Positions 10,343 through 20,400 of a stretch of DNA of 55,810 nt are shown piece by piece. The stretch's first letter is position 1. Each line of letters starts with the position of its first letter. The notes under the pieces were generated by a model. It was not told the DNA's origin. It was given only the letters and a program-made list of their open reading frames with translations, and did not search any database. A program made the translations under genes and the position numbers. Source of the DNA: a virus; the IMG/VR virus record IMGVR_UViG_3300020395_000012, positions 1-55,810 of that record, one strand, 5' to 3'.

Positions 10343-11875
10343 TTAGAACTCGATTACGATTTTAATGTCTTCTACTTGGTCGTTTGCACGACTAATGGAT
10401 CTCCTATTATCTATGTAAACAACCTGACCGCTATTTGATTCGATCTCAGGTTTTGCATATCCATTATTAAATTTCATACCCAAGTCATACTCTGTGTTGT
10501 TAATAGTTCTTGAAGAAGAATTAGGAACAGCAGGGAAGTTAACATCAGGAGCACCAGCAGCACCAGAAGTAGCACCACTAATAACATTAGAACCATCGAA
10601 TTCATTCTGTGTACCAGTAACTTCAGGGAAGATACCGTCTACAGCATTCTGATAGTATTTCAAAAGCTTTGTAGTTGCGTTCCATGATATAACACGAGCA
10701 CGAGCAGTAACGTTAGTACCACCAACAACTCTTGTTTGTGTTATGATTTCATCAGGAACATAGTTACCTTGGAAGGTAGGAGCAAATATAACTGCCTTAC
10801 AAGCAGAAACTGTTAGGTCTGATATAAGTTCAGCAGTACCATACTTAAGTGGGTTTGTAATTAACCCAATTCTTCTGTAGTCATTATCTACAGGGAAGTC
10901 ACCTGCACCCTCATCATATGAGAGTTTAGCATTAATCATTGTTCGGAAAGCACCGACTTCAACAACTGAATCATATCCATGTCCATTTGGAGGAGGAATG
11001 ATTACATCAACTTGTCCACCAGTACCAGTACCGATACCAGTTATGTTGTCTACACTGATTTTACCGAATGTATATCCAGTACCACCAGATGTTACAGTTG
11101 CAGAGATGATTTTACCACCATCAACGACAATACTAACGCGACCTCCAGTACCATCACCATTAATAGCGACGTTATCGTACGTTCCATTGTTGTATCCTGC
11201 TCCAGCAGCGTTAATTACTACAGTATCAACTTCTCCAGAAACAGCATTCGTCTTTACGGCTGCGTTAGTGAAGACGGGCATATAATCATTAGAGAAGAAT
11301 TTAAGGACGGAAGCAACGGGGATGGTGTACATATACTTCCAACGATATCCATCACCAGTAGTGACAATGGAAGTAGAAGTACCAGTAGGCTCAACTGTAG
11401 AAGGTTTACCATTAGGATCAGACGGTGAAGTGCCATTATAGATGCACTTATATACCTGATACTGAGAGTTTACAACATAAAAGTCAGAGTCATATAGTTT
11501 AGTAGCACCTGAGGCAGCAGTTTTACTTGGAGAATAGTCATGACGATACATGTCATAGGTGAAACCTAATCCACCAGTAGTTTGTTCTGGGGAAACCCAG
11601 TCAATTCTACGAACAACCTGTACGGTATCAGAAGCAAGGACTCTCTTCAAAGATACCATATCATCATAAGAACCCGAAAATTCGGAGAATGAATCTACTG
11701 CCTGTGGAGGCGAGTTTTCATTATCCCAAGATTGCGGTCTTCCGATAAACAGATACACCCTATCACGATTGGCACCAGCAGCCGTATCGGATTGAGTCGC
11801 ATCTGGACCTTCAAGTGCCTTAATGAATTTTTGCGCTGAAAAAATTCTAAATTGATCTGTTAATAGAGCTGCCAT
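10343..11875 (-). CDS. gp8: Baseplate wedge protein gp8
   Basis: This 510-aa protein carries T4 gp8 landmarks: a YLFIGRPQSWDNENSPP stretch near residues 42-58 (T4: ITFGRSEPWSSNEN), VRRIDW near residue 100 (T4: PRRDW), GDGYRWKYMYTIP near residue 173, GLITNPL near residue 325, and a C-terminal IDNRRSI...NDQVEDIKIVIEF matching T4 YMENRPP...DQTEEINILFTF. T4 gp8 is 334 aa; the extra length is largely a middle insertion with Gly-rich GYNNG/GGTGYTF repeats and an ATARARVISW module. gp8 dimers sit in the baseplate wedge with gp7 and gp10. A CATAAATA late promoter precedes it. Confidence 0.93.
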   Translation of the reverse strand: MAALLTDQFRIFSAQKFIKALEGPDATQSDTAAGANRDRVYLFIGRPQSWDNENSPPQAVDSFSEFSGSYDDMVSLKRVLASDTVQVVRRIDWVSPEQTTGGLGFTYDMYRHDYSPSKTAASGATKLYDSDFYVVNSQYQVYKCIYNGTSPSDPNGKPSTVEPTGTSTSIVTTGDGYRWKYMYTIPVASVLKFFSNDYMPVFTNAAVKTNAVSGEVDTVVINAAGAGYNNGTYDNVAINGDGTGGRVSIVVDGGKIISATVTSGGTGYTFGKISVDNITGIGTGTGGQVDVIIPPPNGHGYDSVVEVGAFRTMINAKLSYDEGAGDFPVDNDYRRIGLITNPLKYGTAELISDLTVSACKAVIFAPTFQGNYVPDEIITQTRVVGGTNVTARARVISWNATTKLLKYYQNAVDGIFPEVTGTQNEFDGSNVISGATSGAAGAPDVNFPAVPNSSSRTINNTEYDLGMKFNNGYAKPEIESNSGQVVYIDNRRSISRANDQVEDIKIVIEF

Positions 11876-11901
11876 GTCCTAGTGACTATTGTCCTCTTGT
11901 T

Positions 11902-11909
11902 TATTTATG
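11902..11909 (-). promoter_or_regulatory. T4-type late promoter for gp8
   Basis: CATAAATA on the minus strand, 27 nt upstream of the gp8 ATG and immediately after the stop of the 1,420-aa gene. The octamer and spacing match the promoter before the tail fibre gene. Confidence 0.65.
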
Positions 11910-11913
11910 ATGG

Positions 11914-14900
11914 TTACGAACGAACAGTTGTCTGATATTCAATTCGTTTGATTCTATATGATGCTCCAGCATTACCATTAATCTTTTCTCCACCCAAAAC
12001 TGCTTGTGCTATAGCACCATTTGGAGTTGAAGCAAACTTACCATCAGAGATATTATTAGATGCATCTGTGAAAAGAATGAATGGATGGGTCTTGTATGAG
12101 TTATCGATTGATTGCGTATACCCATACCCACCATTAATAATATTGATAGAAGCAACTTGGTCTGCTGCAGTTGTCATATTGACGGTTGCAGTTGCTTGTA
12201 TATCTCCTAATGCACCACCCCAGTTAATAGTCTCACTATTTCTACTTTCGGTAGCAGGAGAAGTCGGACCCTGAATCTCTAATAATGGAGTAGCACTATA
12301 GTTCTGTCCAGCATCCTGAATAACAAAGTCAATGATTGATGAATCATGAGAGAATTCATAAAGATAACCAGCAATACCAACATTAATATTGCCTGTATTA
12401 TATGGAACAATATCCTTAAGTGTAAGAATACCATTTGAAGGATCCCATGATACACATGTTCCTCTAACTCCAGAAATAGCACCAGTTACTAGTTCATCAA
12501 CACCGAAGTTCTGACCATTATTGTCTGTACTCAATTCAACATATATCTTAACAAGTGCTGTATGGTCTACACCATCACTTAGACCACCTGCACCTGTAAT
12601 AGTTGCATACTTAAATGGTATATCTGCGTCTTTAATATTGTCTCCAACTTGGAAGAGAGTAGTATTTTGACCACCAAGGGTTTCTTCAATACCATATAAT
12701 GATGTATGAATACCACCATCAAGACTAATTTGATTGAGGAAATCTGTACCTGTATTTACCAGATCAGGAATACCATCTCCAACTGGTGGACCTGCAGGTA
12801 TAAGATCTTGGAATGCTTTATCTTGTAAAGTTGAAATAGGAACTGTTAAAGTTGTAATTACACTTCCAGTAGAATCAACAACTACGTGAGGATTAAATCC
12901 TGATGGAGCACTATCTGCAACACCAGCATCAAATTGTACAATAGCATCCTCAGTAGAAGGAAGACCACCATCAATAAATGCTAATTCATCAATTTCAAAT
13001 GTAACTAATAGTGCTCTTGAAACTGGATCCCAATCATATACTTTAGCAACTTTATTACTAGAGTTTTCAACCTTTCTAATAACTCTGTCACCAACATTAA
13101 ACTTATAATTTGAACTACCATCTGCATTATTCTGTCCAGCATCAAGAACAATACGCTGATCATAGTTAAAGTTTACACCTCTTGTTAAACCTGAGAACTT
13201 ACCAGCAGATTTAGAAGTATAAGAAATAGTTTCTGTATCTACAATAATCTTACCTGAACCTGGATATGCGTCTGTAGAATCAACAAACACATCTGAATCA
13301 GATGCACCAAGTTTTTTAACTAATCCAGTTAAGTAGATTGCAGAAGAGTTAAATGCCTGTCTTGCTCTTGACTTACGCTTAAGATTAACAAGTTTAGTGA
13401 ATATTATATTTGGTGAAGATGTATATCCAGTACCAGGTTCAATAACATTAATACCAGTTATAGCACCTTGACTAATAGTTGCCTCTGCCTTAGCACCTAA
13501 TCCTCCTCCACCAGTAATTAAAATATATGGTGCCTCTTGATAGTATTCACCAGAATTTACAACACTAATTGATGTAACCTTACCAAGTTTATCAATAGTA
13601 GCTGCACCTTCAGCACCTTGTCCACCACCACCTTCAAATATAAGAGTTGGTGGAGTTGCATAATCTCTACCAGTATTGTTTAGTGATAAACCAGTAACTG
13701 TTTGTACAACTGGACTACCAGTTGCACCAGTTCCACCACCACCTAAAATTCTTGCAGTAGCAGCACCAAAATAATTATCACCCTTTTGGGTCATCTTAAT
13801 ATAAGAAAGTTGACCAGGATTATCTGTACTTAATACAATCTCACCCTCAGCACCTTCTGGGAATACTGATGGCATTTGTGGTACTGAACTGCCTTCAAAT
13901 ATAGGAGCACCATAGAATTTTAAACCAATAGCATAAGGATATACAGGATTACCTGAACCATCCTCTGTCATAAAGTAAGCATAAGTTCCATTTGGATACT
14001 CAGGAGTTACAGCAAACTTACCATTATACTCATCAAGAGTACCAACACCAGAAGCCCAAATATAATCTTGTGTTAAATCTCCAAGAATATAACCACCCTG
14101 AACAGTTCTTAATCCTAAATTAGATGTTGAATATCCAAAAACATATAGAGCAGGAGGAGCATCTACAGGAACTGTCCACCTCATCTCTCTGGTAGTTGCC
14201 AACTGGAAACCACTTATATAATTTGTATATGTTACTTCAGAACCATTAATATAATACTTAATTCCTTGACCTGTATAAAGATATGATGTATCTCCTAAAT
14301 CGCTTGGATTACCAGTAGAGTGCCAACCATTTTCTGTAGTAGAGAGTAATAGATGGTTTACACTTGGTTGATCATCATTACTTGAATCATTCTGTTGGAA
14401 GACATAAGTCTTTCCTCGTTTAAAATCTAAGAAGTTTGGTCTTGCACCATCAAATAAGAATTGTCCACCTGATACTGTAACAGCATAAGTGACTGTTGTT
14501 GCAGTAGTTACTTCAGGACGAGCACCTGGAAGTTCTGCAGTAGTTCTTAATCTATATCCAGATACCTCTCTAGCAACAGTACCAGAAGAATTATATCCCC
14601 AAGGTCCATAAATTGGATATCCATCATAGGACATACCCAATATCTTAGAGTGACCATCTACATGCCTTCCATAATCAGGACCAGTAGCAAAGAAGTTTCT
14701 AACATAATAATCATTAGCTGGTGTATGAGACTCAACAGTAGGATCCAGAATCATATAACCTTCATCACCTTCATGCCCAGACATATATCGATGATTTTTA
14801 CAATAATAATAAATTTTATTAGTCTCATCCGCATTCATTAAGAATAGCGGTTGTAACTCAGTTTCATAATCTACAGCAGGTGCTGCACTTGAACCTGTAC

Positions 14901-16176
14901 TATTGTAATATAATGCTCCATTATTCAATAAACCATCTTGTGTAGTACTGAATTGCATTGGATGTCCATCAGTATGATGTGATCCAGGAGAGTTAGTAGG
15001 ATCTGATTGATCCCATATAATTAAATAATTTCTTTGAACTTTAATATTTTCTGGAGAGAAATAATATTGACCTGGAACAAATGCACCAAATTCTGCAGCA
15101 TCAGCACCAAAATCAATATAAAATATTCCGTTAACAAAGTTATATGGAACAGCATTAACTGTAAATGAGAATCCTGTAGACCCTAAGAACTTATCATTTT
15201 CAGCAAAATCTCCACTTGTTTCTCTTAAATATATTCTTGTTACTTGATTTGTATTATCTCTTACTACCTTAGCAATAGTACCCTGAGCATTACCACCAAT
15301 TTCATCTACAACTCTTCCAACTTCTACATTACCTAAAGTCTCATCAACTTGATTAACTGTCAGCATTATATTATCAAATTCTACCTTAATCTTCCAAACA
15401 AATTGTTGTATATCACCCCATCCAAATACTCCATTCGTTAAAGCAAATTGATCAATAGTTTTACTTGATTGGTAATATTGAATATTACTATCAGTAATGG
15501 TATCATAAGTATCTGTATTTTTTATATAATCATACTTAACAGTATCAATAGAAAATCCTACTGGAGCATTACTAATAGAACCCCATTCTGGAGTGTGTAG
15601 TAATCCACCATTTGCTAATACACCAGTTACCTTATTTGTCTGTTCTTCTCTTGCTGCAGGATTAGGTACGTCTTTACCACCCCTGTAAATAAATGTTTGA
15701 TTGAAATTTCTATCAACTAAAGGACCACCACCAGGAACTCTTTCTGCTGCAATTGGAGTTGGTCTTGGATGATTATCCGATGTAATAGTAAGTCTGTCTG
15801 TCTTCTTATTATCACTATTAAGAGTAAAAACTCCAGCAGTAGGAGAGTTTGGATGAGTCTGCCAAATTCTATTAACATCAAAAGATGTTACAACATTAGG
15901 AGTTTCATCCTGAGGAACAATTTGTAATCTTAAAGGATCATATCCTCTACCTCGATTTAAAACCCTAACATGAATAATCTGACCTGAGTCATCATCAATA
16001 ATAGGATATAATAATGCTTCAACATCTGGTGTACCACATCCCTGTATAGTCAAACGAGGAGGATCATCCGATGTATAAAGACTACCACCGTTAACTACTT
16101 TGACCGCACGAACTCCAAATATTTCATCAAAAATAGGTTCAATGACGGCACCAGAACCAGGAACTGTTCTTGCCAT
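11914..16176 (-). CDS. Large virion protein with cupredoxin-like, YHYH and GGxGYT repeat domains
   Basis: This 1,420-aa protein begins with beta-type repeats (GGSLYTSDDPPRLTI, GRGYDPLRLQIV). Around residues 385-470 it has a cupredoxin-like segment with GHPMQF and YYYCKNHRYMSG, a His...Cys-x2-His-x2-Met set. A YHYH-type motif (SYDGYPIYGPWGYN) follows near residue 520. Residues ~840-940 hold repeated GGGG...GYxxxP modules. Such modules are common in marine T4-like phage tail proteins. It starts 5 nt after the 407-aa gene, with which it is probably co-translated. The position between the gp7-like gene and gp8 suggests a baseplate-associated fibre. Metal binding is inferred from residues only. 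Confidence 0.8.
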   Translation of the reverse strand: MARTVPGSGAVIEPIFDEIFGVRAVKVVNGGSLYTSDDPPRLTIQGCGTPDVEALLYPIIDDDSGQIIHVRVLNRGRGYDPLRLQIVPQDETPNVVTSFDVNRIWQTHPNSPTAGVFTLNSDNKKTDRLTITSDNHPRPTPIAAERVPGGGPLVDRNFNQTFIYRGGKDVPNPAAREEQTNKVTGVLANGGLLHTPEWGSISNAPVGFSIDTVKYDYIKNTDTYDTITDSNIQYYQSSKTIDQFALTNGVFGWGDIQQFVWKIKVEFDNIMLTVNQVDETLGNVEVGRVVDEIGGNAQGTIAKVVRDNTNQVTRIYLRETSGDFAENDKFLGSTGFSFTVNAVPYNFVNGIFYIDFGADAAEFGAFVPGQYYFSPENIKVQRNYLIIWDQSDPTNSPGSHHTDGHPMQFSTTQDGLLNNGALYYNSTGSSAAPAVDYETELQPLFLMNADETNKIYYYCKNHRYMSGHEGDEGYMILDPTVESHTPANDYYVRNFFATGPDYGRHVDGHSKILGMSYDGYPIYGPWGYNSSGTVAREVSGYRLRTTAELPGARPEVTTATTVTYAVTVSGGQFLFDGARPNFLDFKRGKTYVFQQNDSSNDDQPSVNHLLLSTTENGWHSTGNPSDLGDTSYLYTGQGIKYYINGSEVTYTNYISGFQLATTREMRWTVPVDAPPALYVFGYSTSNLGLRTVQGGYILGDLTQDYIWASGVGTLDEYNGKFAVTPEYPNGTYAYFMTEDGSGNPVYPYAIGLKFYGAPIFEGSSVPQMPSVFPEGAEGEIVLSTDNPGQLSYIKMTQKGDNYFGAATARILGGGGTGATGSPVVQTVTGLSLNNTGRDYATPPTLIFEGGGGQGAEGAATIDKLGKVTSISVVNSGEYYQEAPYILITGGGGLGAKAEATISQGAITGINVIEPGTGYTSSPNIIFTKLVNLKRKSRARQAFNSSAIYLTGLVKKLGASDSDVFVDSTDAYPGSGKIIVDTETISYTSKSAGKFSGLTRGVNFNYDQRIVLDAGQNNADGSSNYKFNVGDRVIRKVENSSNKVAKVYDWDPVSRALLVTFEIDELAFIDGGLPSTEDAIVQFDAGVADSAPSGFNPHVVVDSTGSVITTLTVPISTLQDKAFQDLIPAGPPVGDGIPDLVNTGTDFLNQISLDGGIHTSLYGIEETLGGQNTTLFQVGDNIKDADIPFKYATITGAGGLSDGVDHTALVKIYVELSTDNNGQNFGVDELVTGAISGVRGTCVSWDPSNGILTLKDIVPYNTGNINVGIAGYLYEFSHDSSIIDFVIQDAGQNYSATPLLEIQGPTSPATESRNSETINWGGALGDIQATATVNMTTAADQVASINIINGGYGYTQSIDNSYKTHPFILFTDASNNISDGKFASTPNGAIAQAVLGGEKINGNAGASYRIKRIEYQTTVRS

Positions 16177-16181
16177 TTATA

Positions 16182-17405
16182 TTATGCTACGTTGATTGTG
16201 CCATTCATGGCAGCGTGTAATGTACATTGATAATAAAGTGTTGCAGGAGCATCCATTGGTACAGTCCAATAGAGCACTGTTGTTCCACTACCACTTTGTC
16301 CAGTAGTATAAGGAGTACCAGCTAAACCTTGAGTACTCTGAATCCTAAAGGGGTGACCACCACCTTGGATTGAGTTATCAAATGCATAGGTAAATCCTTT
16401 ATACACAGTGAAAGTAGGATCATTTACAACCCCACTAAATCCTGGTCCAGAAACTGTATAATCTCCAGTTCCTACTGCATTCAACTCAAACCAAATAAGT
16501 GGACTTCTATTAGGTTTCCAAACAGAACCATCATAAAATACTGAATCTCCTTGAGTAATACCAGCAATATCAGTGTCAGTTAGAGCAGCAAATGTTGTTG
16601 TTAAAGTTCCAGAGAAATCAACTGTTACCGTATCTCCAGCAACAGATGTAGTGATATTAGTACCACCAGCAATAGTCAATGTATCTGTTTGAGTATTTGC
16701 TGTTGTGTTACCAGTATCTCCAGCAACAGTAGCAAATAAATTAATAGATGCAATACCAGATGCATCATCACCAGGTTTCCACTTACTTGCTGTAGAATCC
16801 CATTTCAAAACTTGGTTATTAGTAGGAGCAACCGTAGTAGTATCAACGTCTACTAAATCATTAGCACCTGAATATTGTGTTAAAAGTTTTGCTTTTGTAT
16901 TACCTACACCACCAGCAGTGATATTAATATTAACATATGGATTATCATCACCACTTACAGTATAAAAAATTCCTCTATAATCTGCTTCAGCAGGAGCAAC
17001 ACCTGTACTTGCATACTCATTCTTATACTTTAGTTTAGTCGGGAAATCGATGTCTCCAGTCGTACCATTAAAACTATTAGTGATACCCCCAACACCGAGA
17101 GTAAGGTTGCCTGTTCCGTTGGTAGCGATATTAATGTTTCCATTAGACGAGGATATGATAGAACTTCCATTTACGTCTAAATTAGCAGTTAAGTTTGTAT
17201 AATCTGAAGGTAAGAATGTTGACCCATTATAGCGCAAAACTTGTCCAGTCGCAGGGTTAGTGGTATTAACAGTTAATGTTGTACCATTACCTAACGCAGC
17301 ATAGACTTCATCGAAATTGTCGTTAATCTTGTCTCCACCTGCTCGAAGGGTATCACCCGTATTATCGTTAGCATTCGTTCCAAGACTTAATGATTGTTTA
17401 GCCAT
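16182..17405 (-). CDS. Virion structural protein with C-terminal cupredoxin-like domain
   Basis: This 407-aa protein starts with SLGTNANDNTGDTLRAGGDK, a short N-terminal module seen in marine phage fibre proteins. The middle is low-complexity Thr/Asn/Gly-rich shaft-like sequence. The last ~90 residues look like a cupredoxin fold: VYKGFTYAFDNS, GHPFRIQSTQG (His near residue 350), WTVPMDAPATLYYQC and TLHAAMNGTI, giving a His/Cys/His/Met set with C-x2-H-x2-M spacing. This ending is frequent in marine phage fibres and is not evidence of electron transfer. A perfect TATAAATA promoter lies just upstream. Confidence 0.8.
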   Translation of the reverse strand: MAKQSLSLGTNANDNTGDTLRAGGDKINDNFDEVYAALGNGTTLTVNTTNPATGQVLRYNGSTFLPSDYTNLTANLDVNGSSIISSSNGNINIATNGTGNLTLGVGGITNSFNGTTGDIDFPTKLKYKNEYASTGVAPAEADYRGIFYTVSGDDNPYVNINITAGGVGNTKAKLLTQYSGANDLVDVDTTTVAPTNNQVLKWDSTASKWKPGDDASGIASINLFATVAGDTGNTTANTQTDTLTIAGGTNITTSVAGDTVTVDFSGTLTTTFAALTDTDIAGITQGDSVFYDGSVWKPNRSPLIWFELNAVGTGDYTVSGPGFSGVVNDPTFTVYKGFTYAFDNSIQGGGHPFRIQSTQGLAGTPYTTGQSGSGTTVLYWTVPMDAPATLYYQCTLHAAMNGTINVA

Positions 17406-17425
17406 TACTCGCTACAATTTTTAGT

Positions 17426-17433
17426 TATTTATA
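17426..17433 (-). promoter_or_regulatory. T4-type late promoter (perfect TATAAATA)
   Basis: The minus strand reads TATAAATA, the exact T4 late consensus, 20 nt before the ATG of the 407-aa gene. It overlaps the stop codon of the giant gene, so the two fibre genes and possibly the genes after them can be transcribed independently of the 24-kb gene upstream. Confidence 0.8.
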
Positions 17434-20400
17434 AAGGTGTCTCAGGGTCAACTGGTTCTTCACCATATAGACTTAGATCAGGAGCAGTCCAATCATCAGG
17501 AACTGATGTTTCAACTGCGATAGTTGGATTCGCATATCCAGATCCAGGATTACTAACTTCAACACCACCAACTCCAACAAGAGCTCGTATAGCACCCTCA
17601 AATCCAGATATAGAGTCAATTCTTACAGTTGGTCTGGTAGTATATCCAGATCCACCTGAGGTAACTTGTACATCCTTAAGTGTGCCAGAAGTTAGATTTG
17701 CGTTTGCAATCGCACCTGAACCAAATACAGATCCAAGATAATCGAAGGTAATTAGTGAGTTAGAGGATTCAATAACAGCAACTTCTCTATCTGAAGTCTC
17801 ACCTTGGATGTCAATAAAGTCACCAGGTTCGACTGGAGGTACAACCTCAGCAGCGTCAACGTCTGCTTCAGAACCAACGTAGGAGAATGCAACGAATGTT
17901 GATCCCACACGAGGAATTTCAGAGAATAGAATTCTTGAACCAACAATCTCAAATCCAATTCCAGGTTCCTGTATAACACCATTCAGTGAAACGATGATGT
18001 TATTTTCTGGACGTATGGTAGAAGATTGTACACCCTCAGTTAGCGTTAGTGAGTAGAATACGTCATTACGCTTGAGGTTAAATGACTGACGTAAGGAGTC
18101 GAACTCGAATGAAATATCATCCAACTGTCTCAACTTACCTACGTAGAATCCTGTGAATGATGCTCCTAAATCTGGTGCCTCTTGGAATTGAATCTCATCA
18201 GAGAACGCTGTATATGCGTTAGATGCACCTGGAGGTTGTAGAATACCATTAATGAATACAAGTAGATGTCCTGCAGGATCTGGTAGATATGGAGTACCAT
18301 TTTGCTGAGTTAACTTGAAGTTTGTAGTAGTTCCATCAAATCCCTTGAATGAACGCTTAACACGTGCCTTGAGACTTACTATATCTTCAATAACTGAAGC
18401 ATATCCGTCTGGACCTTTAATAGAATCCTTAGGATCAAAGGTACCTTTGATACTTGAAAGATAAAGTCTTCTATTAACACCAACTGTTCTAATGTCCTGA
18501 ACAACTGCAGCTGCAGCACCAGCAGTAGTAACCTTAGTGTTAATACTTGCGTAACCAACTGGGTTAGATAAACCAGCACCATAGTCACCTACAACATCAC
18601 CGTTAGTAATGGTTCCTTGATACTCTTGCATATAGATGAAACTATTATCAAGATCAACTGCAGTAATAATACCGTAAGTATTCTGGTCTTGTATACCAGA
18701 TACAACCTTATAAAGTCTGTTACCAACAGTGAAGTTGTTAAGACCACTAAGGACTGTAACACCAAGTCTTATGTAACCATTAGATGCGATTCTTGCACCA
18801 ACACCTATATCAAGTCCAGCATACTTGACAACATCAAGATACTGTCTGGAAGATTCAGGATAAACAACAGCAGTAGTTTCAAATGTACCTGTAAGAGTTG
18901 CGGTATCAACTGTTAGAGTACCACCAGTATTATCTAATGTAGCAGCCTCTCTTCTAAGGAATCCAGTAGGAGTTGCGGTAGCACCTGAAGTATATCCCTT
19001 AAATGGAACATTATCTTCAAATTCACCCTTAAGGTCGATAACATGAATTCTACTTTCTATAGCACTAATCTGAGCAGTTGTGGAGTTTTCAGCACCAACA
19101 ACATTATCAGTGATAGCCCAAGGTCCAGCAGTTACCTTAACATCAAGATACTTGTAGTTGGCATCTGACCAGAAACCATATACAACACCAGTGATTGAAG
19201 GTGCACCTTGCTTGGCAACAGTCTCACCCATAGTGTAAGGACCATCAGTGATATCACCATCAATTCTAAATCTTTGGAACACCTGTACGATCTTACCTTC
19301 ATTTAAGGTAAGATTTTCAAGTTCACCGTATGTGTTACTTAATAAACCATACATGTAATCAGCATTCTGTATACCACCACCAACACCTTGAGGAATTGAT
19401 CTTGTTCCATATGTCTTAGTTGGTAGAGAAACACCATTTACACTAATGTAATTAGTATAAGATGAATCAACAGTTAATTGCTGACGAATAATATCGAGAC
19501 AGTATCTAACTATAGCACTTGCTGAATCTGCATCATACCATGCAGCAGCTTCATCATAGAATGCTTTATAGAAACCAGAATTAGGTGATGGAGAAGTTAG
19601 ACCATTATTAAGTGCCTGAGACATATAAGTCTCCATCAAATCTAAAGCATAATTCTTAATATTATACTCAGCGTCAGAATAGAAGATCTTAGCATCTTGA
19701 GATTGATATGGATCTAAGGCATTCTTATTGAGTTTAGCACCCCAGACATAAAGTCCATCACTATTATTACCAGCGTATGTTTGAGCACCAGAGGCATTCT
19801 TAACATAAACTTGTGCTCTCATTTCTGCGAAACCGAAGGAGAATGTTAGAGTAATATATGCTCTATACCATCCATCTCCAAGAGGTACAACACCGTATGC
19901 ATCACCAGTTACACCATTTTGAGGTGTGAATAATGTTCCAACTACACCTGTGTCAAGTGCAACATCAAAGAATGCATTCTGAACAGCAGCAGTGCCATAG
20001 TTCAGTGATAACATTACACGAGCGTTATCATATTCACCCTTCTTAAGGAAGACGGAATATGTGTATTGCTGTGTAGGAGATGTTCCAGAAGCACCTTCGT
20101 CAAATCTTTGATTGTTTGCGTCCCACTTGATAGTATCATCATCAAATGTATCATAAGCAGATAGATTATAAACTCTATGAATTGTATGATCTGCGTTAGT
20201 AGAAGAAGCAATTAATTTATCAGCAGTTAATGTTCCATCAGGAGCAAGTAGAGCATCATCAGTAAATGAAACCTCAGTACCAGTCCAATTAATTGAGAAT
20301 TGCTCTGGGTTAGTGAGTAGGTTAGTACCAGCAAGTTGACCACTTACATTAGAAGTGATAAGTCTTGCACTACCAAGTGTCTTAACATTAGAAACACTAT

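Noticed and set aside
241-11436. Plus-strand open frames opposite the fibre, DUF4815 and gp8 genes (for example 241-690, 1009-1239, 10979-11428)
   Set aside because: They lie antisense to well-supported genes, have low-complexity or reversed-repeat composition and no ribosome-binding sites, and arise from the biased codon use of the minus-strand genes.
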